The notes under the pieces: generated by a model | Told to the model about the DNA's origin: nothing | Databases searched by the model: none | What the model saw: only the letters and a program-made list of their open reading frames with translations | Assembly (NCBI GenBank): GCA_003220195.1 | Contig: QHRT01000419.1 | Location: 1 to 7,811, forward strand | Direction: 5' to 3' | DNA: 7,811 bases | DNA from: Candidatus Rokuibacteriota bacterium | GTDB lineage: Bacteria > Methylomirabilota > Methylomirabilia > Rokubacteriales > CSP1-6 | Made by a program: the position numbers and the translations under genes | Shown here: positions 1-5,475 of the stretch, piece after piece | Layout: each line of letters starts with the position of its first letter | How positions within the stretch are numbered: position 1 is the stretch's first letter

Positions 1-125
1 TGGATGGTGCCGATGCGCGCGATGCGATCGCCACGGATGCCGACGTCGGCGCGGTAGCGCGGGAGCCCCGAGCCGTCCACCACGGTGCCGCCGCGGATCA
101 CGAGGTCGTACGTCGTGTCTTTCAC
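1..125 (-). CDS. Amidohydrolase, D-aminoacylase-like, N-terminal fragment (runs off left edge)
   Basis: Only the first 41 codons are in the window. From a GTG start at 125-123 the protein begins VKDTTYDLVIRGGTVVDGSG and continues with a segment ending DRIARIGTI. This 'DLVIRGGTVVDG...' opening is the first beta-sandwich strand pair of cyclic amidohydrolases, especially N-acyl-D-amino-acid deacylases and related amidohydrolase_3 enzymes. The metal-binding HxH motif would lie beyond the edge, so the exact substrate class cannot be read. A strong Shine-Dalgarno (GGAGGAG, 139-133) sits 7 nt before the GTG. The start overlaps the stop of the upstream amidohydrolase in a GTGA quartet (125-122), so the two are very probably co-transcribed and translationally coupled. 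Function beyond 'amidohydrolase' is inference. Confidence 0.8.
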   Translation of the reverse strand, partial: MKDTTYDLVIRGGTVVDGSGLPRYRADVGIRGDRIARIGTI

Positions 126-1243
126 GATGCGGCTCCTCCCCGCTGCGCGCCGTCGAGGCCGTAGAGCTCCGCCACGTTGTCGTGGAGCACGAGGTCACGC
201 TCTTCTTCGGTCAGGTGCGCGGCCTGCTTCGCCAGCACGGCTTGCGACTCCGGCCAGGTCGAATCGCTGTGCGGAAAGTCGTTCGCCCACATGAGCCGCC
301 GGACGTTGCAGAGATCCTTCACCTGGAACGCCACCCAGTCGTCCTGGAACGTGGTGTAGACGTGCTCGCGGAAGTACTCGCTGGGCAGCCTGGTGAGCGG
401 CCCGCCCGTCAGCCAGTAGCGGTGGCGCTCCCACGCGTGGTCCATGCGGTACATGAAGTGCGGCACCCAGCCCGCGTCGGCCTCGACGCACACGAGCCTG
501 AGCTTCGGGTGGCGCTCGAAGACGCCGCCGAAGACGAAGAGTCCGATGACGTCCTGGCAGCCGCGGATGATCGACATGAACGCGTTGATCTTCGGTCCCC
601 GCGTCTTGAACGTGTCGCTCGCGCTCGTGAGGATGTGGAACGACAGCGGCAGCCCGAGATCGACGGCGGCCTCCCAGACCGGGTCGTACATCGGATCGTC
701 GTAGTCCGCGAGCGCGGGGTTCCCGGGCATCATCACGCCGCGCAGTCCGAGCGTCTTGATGCGCTGGAGATCGCGGATCCCGTCGTCGACCGAGCGCATC
801 GCGGTCTGCCCGATACCCAGCAGACGGTCCGGATGCGCCGACTGATACTCGGCGATCCACTCGTTGTACGCCGCGAAGCAGGCGTGCTTGAAGTCGAAGT
901 CCGGATGGTTGCAGAGCATCAGGCCGACGGTCGGGTACAGGATCTCCGCGGCGACGCCGTCCCGATCCTGGTCGGCGAGCCGCGCGTCGGGATCCCAGCC
1001 GCCGCGATGGAGCTCCTCGAACCGGATGCCGAACACGGTCAGGTCCTCGGCACGCTTCCCGGCCGCGGCCACCAGCCCCATCGGAATCGGCTTCGCCAGC
1101 CCCTCGATGACGAAGAGGTCGCCGCGCTCGGGATCGCTGACGAGGCGCGGCGCGCGATCGCGGAATTTCGCGTCGATCCGGTCGACGTACGTGTTCGGCG
1201 GCTCGGTGATGTGCGAGTCGGCGGAGATGATCGGCTTCGCCAT
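122..1243 (-). CDS. Metal-dependent amidohydrolase (amidohydrolase_2 family)
   Basis: This is a 373-residue protein of the amidohydrolase_2 (TIM-barrel, 2-amino-3-carboxymuconate-semialdehyde-decarboxylase-like) family. It probably hydrolyses or decarboxylates a small ring or carboxylate compound in the cytoplasm. Visible landmarks are the N-terminal ISADSHITEP metal motif (D9, H11), an H203 in the SFH strand, GGVFERHPKLRLVCVEADAGW at 239-259 (family hallmark) and WANDFPHSDSTWP (319-331) carrying the late barrel aspartate. Length and motif order are normal, so it looks intact. The open frame extends 42 codons further upstream, but ATG 1243 is chosen because AGGAG (1253-1249) lies 5 nt before it and homology starts there; the longer frame would run through the promoter. 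Its TGA overlaps the next amidohydrolase's GTG. A regulated promoter lies directly upstream. The substrate is not determinable from sequence. Confidence 0.92.
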   Translation of the reverse strand: MAKPIISADSHITEPPNTYVDRIDAKFRDRAPRLVSDPERGDLFVIEGLAKPIPMGLVAAAGKRAEDLTVFGIRFEELHRGGWDPDARLADQDRDGVAAEILYPTVGLMLCNHPDFDFKHACFAAYNEWIAEYQSAHPDRLLGIGQTAMRSVDDGIRDLQRIKTLGLRGVMMPGNPALADYDDPMYDPVWEAAVDLGLPLSFHILTSASDTFKTRGPKINAFMSIIRGCQDVIGLFVFGGVFERHPKLRLVCVEADAGWVPHFMYRMDHAWERHRYWLTGGPLTRLPSEYFREHVYTTFQDDWVAFQVKDLCNVRRLMWANDFPHSDSTWPESQAVLAKQAAHLTEEERDLVLHDNVAELYGLDGAQRGGAAS

Positions 1244-1264
1244 GTGCGCTCCTGTCGCCGTGTG

Positions 1265-1278
1265 ACCAATCGTTTGGT
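1265..1278. promoter_or_regulatory. Putative repressor operator, perfect inverted repeat downstream of the promoter
   Basis: ACCAA-TCGT-TTGGT is a perfect 5+4+5 dyad. Relative to the predicted start near 1283 it lies at about +6 to +19 on the minus strand, where a bound dimeric repressor would block RNA polymerase. The size and symmetry suit TetR- or MarR-type regulators (inference). No regulator gene is present in the window. Confidence 0.45.
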
Positions 1279-1289
1279 TGGTGAGCCGA

Positions 1290-1318
1290 ATCGTAGGCCG
1301 TGGACTCACCCGTGTCAA
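1290..1318 (-). promoter_or_regulatory. Sigma70-type promoter for the amidohydrolase pair
   Basis: On the minus strand TTGACA (1318-1313, a perfect -35 consensus) is followed by exactly 17 nt and TACGAT (1295-1290, 4 of 6 to TATAAT). Transcription would begin near 1283, giving a leader of about 40 nt that includes the AGGAG ribosome site of the amidohydrolase. A GGTGAG/CTCACC inverted repeat (1280-1285 and 1305-1310 on the plus strand) flanks the -10 box. The match is read directly; activity is inferred. Confidence 0.6.
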
Positions 1319-1319
1319 C

Positions 1320-1335
1320 GAACGGCCGGCCGTTC
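1320..1335. promoter_or_regulatory. Putative operator, 16-bp perfect palindrome abutting the -35 box
   Basis: GAACGGCCGGCCGTTC is a perfect 16-bp palindrome ending 1 nt from the -35 hexamer (1318-1313) of the minus-strand promoter, at roughly -37 to -52. The AACG(N6)CGTT outer arms suit a dimeric helix-turn-helix regulator. It could be an activator site or a second repressor site for the amidohydrolase pair. It could also act on the divergent amidase gene. Binding is inferred only from symmetry and position. Confidence 0.4.
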
Positions 1336-1455
1336 CCGGCGGCGTCGACACCCTGATTGTGCCGCACATCCGATCGAGGTATTGCGGCGAGCAGGTTCTT
1401 GGGCTATGTCCGAGATGCGCTCGACAATCAACCCCGAGCCAGAGGAGATGCGCCC
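1336..1455 (+). promoter_or_regulatory. Leader of the amidase gene, weak promoter candidate only
   Basis: The best plus-strand pair is TTGCGG (1382-1387), 17 nt, TATGTC (1405-1410), each only about half consensus. A second weak pair overlaps it just upstream. The clear signal here is the ribosome site AGAGGAG (1441-1447) for ATG 1456. No terminator or riboswitch-like fold was recognised. Confidence 0.25.
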
Positions 1456-2939
1456 ATGTACACGGTGCCTGATGTCGATCACGTCGTGGCGGTGGCCAGA
1501 GAACTGGGGATTCATCTCAGCCCGGACGAGGCCCTCCTGTACCGGAAGCACCTCGTGAAGCAACTGGAAGAGTTCGATGCGTTCGTGCAAGCGCGGCTGG
1601 AAGAGCCCGCCCCGCCGATGGTCTCGACCGCCCGGACCCCCGGGTACCGGCCGAGCCCGGAAGAAGACCCGCTGAACGCGTGGACGTGGAAGTGCCGCAT
1701 CGCTGGGGCGGCCAACGGCGTACTGGCCGGCAAGACCGTCAGCTACAAGGACCACATTGCTGACGCCGGGATGCCCATGAGCGTTGGCTCGTTCGCCCTC
1801 CAAGGCGTAACGGCCTGAGTGGCGGCTTCGGCACCGGCGGCGCCATCGGGGACTACGGCCGGCCCCTCAACCCCCACAACCACGAGCACGTCACCGGCGG
1901 ATCGTCGTCAGGCTCCGCCGCGGCCGTGGCCGCTGGCGAGGTGGACATCTCCTTCGGCGGCGACCAGGGTGGCTCCATCCGCATCCCGGCGGCGTTCTGC
2001 GGAATCATCGGCCTGAAGCCGACGTTCGGCCTCGTGTCGCACTTCGGAATCGGATTCGGGTCGGACCAGAGCATCGATTACACGGGTCCGATGGCCCGCA
2101 CCGTGGAAGACGCGGCGGCGGCACTCCAGGCCACGGCGGGGTACGACCCCTACGATCCTCGTCAGACGCGTGATGTCCCCGTGCGCGTCGACGTGATGAG
2201 CCGGCTCGCCGACGGAATCACCGGACTGCGCGTCGGCGTGGTGCAGGAAGGCTTCGACGATGCGGAAGACGACGTGCGCGACCGGGTGCTCGCGGCGGTC
2301 GACGTCCTCGCCAAGACGGGCGCCGACGTGTCGAAGGTGTCCGTCCCCGCGCATCACGCGATCCGCACGGCCCAGGCTGCGCTCAACGCCGAAGGCGCCC
2401 TGGCCGTGTTCAAGACCGGGTTCTTCGGCGCCTTCACCAGGACGTACTACCCCGCCGCAATCATCGCGGCCATCAACAAGTTGTGGGCCTCGCAGGCCGA
2501 CGTGCTGGCGCCGCGCACCAAGCTCTCGCTCATCGCCGCCGAGTTCAGTCGACGCGATCATCACGGCCGCGTGTATGCCAAGGCCCAGAACGTGCGGCCC
2601 GCGTACATCAAGGCCTACGACGCCGCCCTGGCGGACGTCGACGTGCTCGTGATGCCGACCTGCATCATGACGGCGCCCAGGAACCACCGGCCAGGCAGCT
2701 ACCTCGAAGCCGTCGAGGACAATCTCACGTCGCTGAGCCGTGGCGGCTCACGCAACACCCAGCCCTTCAACTTCACCGGCCACCCCGCGCTCGCCGTCCC
2801 CGTCGGCAAGTCCTCCGCCGGCCTTCCGGTGAGCATGCAGCTGATCGGGCGTTTCTTCGACGATCCGCTCCTGATGCGCGTCGCGTACGCCTATCAGCAC
2901 GCGACCGACTGGAAAAAGATCATCGGCATCCATGCCTGA
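1456..2939 (+). pseudogene. Amidase-signature hydrolase, broken by internal deletion and frame change
   Basis: This is an amidase of the Lys-cisSer-Ser family, closest in recall to the roughly 520-residue Rhodococcus-type enantioselective amidases (acyl amide to acid plus ammonia). Segment one starts at ATG 1456, with AGAGGAG (1441-1447) 8 nt upstream. It contains the NAWTWKC motif and the catalytic lysine in GKTVSYKDHIADAG (K98). It leaves frame after FALQGV near 1808 and stops at 1816-1818. Homology resumes in the -1 frame at 1809 with NGLSGGFGTGG. It then continues through GGSSSGS (cis-Ser, 1896-1916) and GGDQGGSIRIPA (nucleophile Ser codon 1974-1976) to the TGA at 2937-2939. About 26-27 residues normally found between these points (the DATVV..LL.AGA...GK block) are absent, so the event is a deletion of about 76-82 bp (length = 1 mod 3), not a single-base error. 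No shorter product keeps all three catalytic residues. A real deletion and an assembly collapse are both possible. Confidence 0.85.
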
Positions 2940-4070
2940 TCACGCAAAGGTCAACGGCGTCCCTTCCTCCCAGGCGAAATACCCCTTGGGATCGGGAGCG
3001 TGTTCCTTGCGCGGGTATTGCGCCTGGTCGGGCATGTAGTCGCGGAAGTGGGGCATGACCCTGGACGCGAACAGCTCCATGGACCTCATGATCTTCTCGT
3101 GGGGGATCTGGCCGAGGTTGAAGGTGCAGTTCAAGTAGGTGACGCCGACGTACCGGGTCATGCGATAGATCTTTTCCGCAACGAGATCGGGGGTCCCGAA
3201 GAACCAGTCCTTGTAGAGGAATTCCGGATCGTCCTGCTCGGCGAGCTGCGCGGTCAATTCGGTCATCGCCCGGCCGGCGTGGACGGGCAACGCGTTCGAG
3301 GCCAGGCCACGGGCCGTTCGCGTATGCCAGACGGCATGGGGAAGCATGGCTTTCGCGTCGGCCTCGCTGTCCGAGACGTACACGCCGCGATTGATGATGA
3401 ACTCCTGGGGCCAGCTGACCTTCGCGGCCTCGACGGCGTCCTGGAACAGGTACCAGTTGTTGATGACCCGGCCCATGCTGCTGGCGGTCCCCCCGGTGAT
3501 GACCTTGATGCCGCGCTCGAGCGACCACGTCATCGTCGGCACGCTGGACGTCGCTCGCCAGAACTGGGGATGCGGCCTGGTGAGAGGGCGCGGCAGCGTC
3601 GTGGTCTCGGGCAGGTTCCAGTAACGGCCCTGGTGGCTGACGTTCTCCGAGCTCAGCAGCTTGGTGATAAGCTCCAGCGATTCTTCGAACATCGCCCGGT
3701 TTTCCGCCAGATTCACGCCGAACCTCTGGAACTCGTATTCCTGATACCCCGTGCCGAAGCCCACCTCCACGCGTCCCCTGGTGATGATGTCCAGCATCGC
3801 GATTTCTTCGGCGAGCTGGATGGGATTGCGCAGCGGAAGCACGACGACGGCGGTGCTGAAGCGGATCTGCCGGGTCCGTTCGGCGAGCGTCGGGACCAGC
3901 AGCAGCGGACAGGGAAGGAACCCGTAGCTGGAGAAATGGTGCTCGGCCCCGACGATGTAGTCGAAGCCGAGCTGATCGGCCAGGACCGCCTGCTCGATCG
4001 CGTGGTCGTACGTCTCCTGGGACGGGCGCATGTCGGGCGACTGCATCAAGAGAAAGATCCCGAACTTCAT
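2940..4070 (-). CDS. LLM class flavin-dependent oxidoreductase (luciferase-like monooxygenase)
   Basis: This is a 376-residue bacterial-luciferase-like TIM-barrel flavoenzyme. Such proteins use reduced FMN or F420 to oxidise small organic substrates; which cofactor applies here cannot be read. Landmarks are the N-terminal MKFGIFLLMQ strand, GFDYIVGAEHHFSSYG (35-50, with the family EHHF), a PLRNPIQLAEEIAMLD segment (79-94), GRVEVGFGTGYQEYEF (99-114) and LPRPLTRPHPQFWRA (159-173). The length is usual and it appears intact. ATG 4070 is favoured over the longer open frame because GAGGAGG (4083-4077) lies 6 nt upstream and homology starts there. It is divergent from the ACP operon and convergent with the amidase, and its stop (2942-2940) touches the amidase stop. 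A TATGAT -10-like box (4094-4089) is present but has no good -35, and it would place the start inside the ribosome site. The substrate is unknown; the neighbouring amidase and amidohydrolases suggest catabolism of an amide or ring compound. Confidence 0.92.
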   Translation of the reverse strand: MKFGIFLLMQSPDMRPSQETYDHAIEQAVLADQLGFDYIVGAEHHFSSYGFLPCPLLLVPTLAERTRQIRFSTAVVVLPLRNPIQLAEEIAMLDIITRGRVEVGFGTGYQEYEFQRFGVNLAENRAMFEESLELITKLLSSENVSHQGRYWNLPETTTLPRPLTRPHPQFWRATSSVPTMTWSLERGIKVITGGTASSMGRVINNWYLFQDAVEAAKVSWPQEFIINRGVYVSDSEADAKAMLPHAVWHTRTARGLASNALPVHAGRAMTELTAQLAEQDDPEFLYKDWFFGTPDLVAEKIYRMTRYVGVTYLNCTFNLGQIPHEKIMRSMELFASRVMPHFRDYMPDQAQYPRKEHAPDPKGYFAWEEGTPLTFA

Positions 4071-4156
4071 CGTCGACCTCCTCGCGTGATCATAGCTCCG
4101 CTTCGAGCGGCAACGCGTCTTGCCCGACTTCGGGTCGCGTGACAGAGTAAGCCCCT
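4071..4156. other. Divergent intergenic region between LLM gene and ACP operon, two small hairpins
   Basis: These 86 bp must hold both start regions. They contain two short perfect dyads: CCGCT-TCG-AGCGG (4098-4110) and CCCGA-CT-TCGGG (4123-4134). An 8-bp direct repeat TCGCGTGA occurs at 4082-4089 and 4135-4142, 53 bp apart. A weak plus-strand promoter-like pair, TTGCCC (4120-4125), 17 nt, CAGAGT (4143-4148), would start transcription almost at the ACP GTG. None of these is strong enough to call a regulatory site firmly. Confidence 0.3.
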
Positions 4157-4386
4157 GTGAAAGCGAGCGATCCGGACGAGCCCACGCTCGAGACGGTTCG
4201 GGCGATCGTCGTGCACATCGCTGATCGGAGTCCGCTTGACGCGGGGCCCGAGACGCCCCTGACCGAGGGCGGCTTCGAGCTCGACTCGGTGAATCCAGCT
4301 TCGATCCGGACACGGACTTCACCGACCAGACTCTCGAGACGGTGCGGACGCTCTTCGATCTGATCCGCTCGAAACAGCGGCGCTGA
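4157..4386 (+). pseudogene. Acyl carrier protein, disrupted by internal deletion/frameshift
   Basis: Segment one, from GTG 4157, reads ...PTLETVRAIVVHIADRSP and on to GGFELDSV, the phosphopantetheine attachment motif (Ser44 of DSV). In that frame it then degenerates into Arg/Ser-rich sequence with a stop at 4361-4363. From about 4291 the -1 frame carries the natural ACP ending FDPDTDFTDQTLETVRTLF, then DLIRSKQRR, stopping at TGA 4384-4386. The roughly 15-16 residues that should join them (helix II, the partner-recognition helix right after the DSL/DSV serine) are missing. A deletion of about 46 or 49 bp (length = 1 mod 3) fits. The ACP would have carried acyl or aryl groups as thioesters for the ligase and acyltransferase downstream; the stop is 4 nt from the acyltransferase ATG. 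The start is weak: no clear Shine-Dalgarno, only an AGAGTAAG-like stretch nearby. As written it cannot encode a working carrier; assembly error is an alternative. Confidence 0.75.
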
Positions 4387-4390
4387 GCGC

Positions 4391-5377
4391 ATGGGCGCGC
4401 GGAGACGCCTTCGTGCCGCCTGGGCCGACCGGCCGACACCGGTGTTTCCTCGCAAGACCTGGGCGCTCATCCTCGCGCTCGATCGATTGCCGTGGCCCTG
4501 GGGCGAGAACATCATGGCCTGCTGCTTCGTGGCGAAGGCGTTCGTTCGCATCGAGCGTCTGCGCCAGGCGCTGGCCTGGGCCTCGGCGCAGCAGCGCCGC
4601 GGGCGGCGCCGCTGGGCTCTCGCGATCTCCCTGTGCTTCCATCACGGCCGTTTCGTCGCGCGGTCGATGGTCACCGGCATTCAGGATCTCGTGACGTTAC
4701 GCCAGCTCGTCCGCCTGCGTGGGCAAGAGCATCTCGCCGCCGCGGCGGGACGCGGGCGCATCTTTCTCGGATTTCACCTGGGGCCCACGAGCCCGGACAT
4801 CGCGCTGCGACTCGCGGGCCATCGCGTGACCTGGATCGGCGCCTGGCCTTCCTGGGCGCAGAAGAGAAACGCGTTACCGCCGGAGATCCAGGAACTCTAC
4901 GCGAGCTCGGGCGAGCACGATGCGCTCGAGACGCGGCCCTCCAACCGCGGGCAGGCGCGAGTGCGTGCCCTGTACCGTGCGCGCCAGTTACTCACGCGCG
5001 GCCGGGACATCTTCATCACCGCCGATGGCGCCGGGCAGGCCGCGTTCGAGCTGTCTCTGCCCGGCGGTCCGGCCAAAGTCTGCGCCGGGTGGCTCCTGCT
5101 CCGGCAGACCACGGGCGCTTCGGTGCTTCCCGTGCTCTCGCACATGGAGGGGCATACGCAAGTGGTGACAATTCATCCCGCGCTTCCGTCCCCCGTCGCT
5201 GACCCGGGAGACGACCTGAAGGTCTGCCGCGAAGCGCTCGGTCGACTGCTCACCGATCACGTCAGGCGATTCCCGGAACAGTGCTACTTTCTGGCGTTCG
5301 CGGAGCGACGACGAGCACCCCGGCATCGAGAGACTGACCCACGCCTGATTCACGGCTCGCCAATCTCACCCGCCTGA
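4391..5377 (+). CDS. Lysophospholipid/lipid A-type acyltransferase (LPLAT, LpxL-like)
   Basis: This is a 328-residue LPLAT-superfamily protein that would transfer an acyl group from a carrier to a lipid or other hydroxyl acceptor at the cytoplasmic membrane. Visible features: GRIFLGFHLGPTSPD (122-136) with the likely catalytic His129; ADGAG (211-215), like the glycine-containing acceptor block of the family; a hydrophobic strand WLLLRQTTGASVLPVLS (234-250); and VRRFPEQCYFLAF (291-303), matching the 'PEQ' segment near the C-terminus of LpxL/HtrB-type enzymes. The acid after His129 is at H-x6-D rather than the classical H-x4-D/E. There is no obvious N-terminal transmembrane helix, only a moderately hydrophobic stretch at 23-33. 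ATG 4391 follows the ACP stop by 4 nt with a poor ribosome site, suggesting coupling. The last 25 or so residues are Arg/His-rich and overlap the start region of the ligase, so the C-terminus may be slightly read-through. The acyl acceptor is unknown. Confidence 0.8.
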   Translation: MGARRRLRAAWADRPTPVFPRKTWALILALDRLPWPWGENIMACCFVAKAFVRIERLRQALAWASAQQRRGRRRWALAISLCFHHGRFVARSMVTGIQDLVTLRQLVRLRGQEHLAAAAGRGRIFLGFHLGPTSPDIALRLAGHRVTWIGAWPSWAQKRNALPPEIQELYASSGEHDALETRPSNRGQARVRALYRARQLLTRGRDIFITADGAGQAAFELSLPGGPAKVCAGWLLLRQTTGASVLPVLSHMEGHTQVVTIHPALPSPVADPGDDLKVCREALGRLLTDHVRRFPEQCYFLAFAERRRAPRHRETDPRLIHGSPISPA

Positions 5378-5475
5378 CGCTCCGGCCGCGACGTCTCTGG
5401 GAGACGAACGGCTGGTGGGGACAGCCACCGCTCTGGTGGCGCGTCCGCGAGATCGCGCGCACCGATCCGGCCAGG

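Noticed and set aside
1244..1369. 42-codon N-terminal extension of the amidohydrolase frame
   Set aside because: It would be read through the promoter and operator and has no family similarity. ATG 1243 has a proper ribosome site.
182..1558. Long plus-strand open frame (458 codons) opposite the amidohydrolase
   Set aside because: It is the antisense shadow of a gene with clear family motifs, is rich in Arg/Val/Asp repeats typical of such shadows, and runs through the promoter region.
1800..1812. Programmed ribosomal frameshift in the amidase
   Set aside because: A -1 shift would not restore the roughly 26 missing conserved residues, and no slippery heptamer with downstream structure is evident.
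1926..2939. A stand-alone 337-residue amidase starting at ATG 1926
   Set aside because: It would lack the catalytic lysine and the cis-serine. Homology extends upstream in the same frame to 1809, so it is only the 3' part of a broken gene.
4089..4094. TATGAT as the -10 box of the LLM gene
   Set aside because: It has no acceptable -35 at 16-18 nt, and the implied start would fall within the Shine-Dalgarno sequence.
3000..4142. Plus-strand open frame (380 codons) opposite the LLM gene
   Set aside because: It has no recognisable domain. The minus strand carries a full, well-motifed oxidoreductase with a strong ribosome site.
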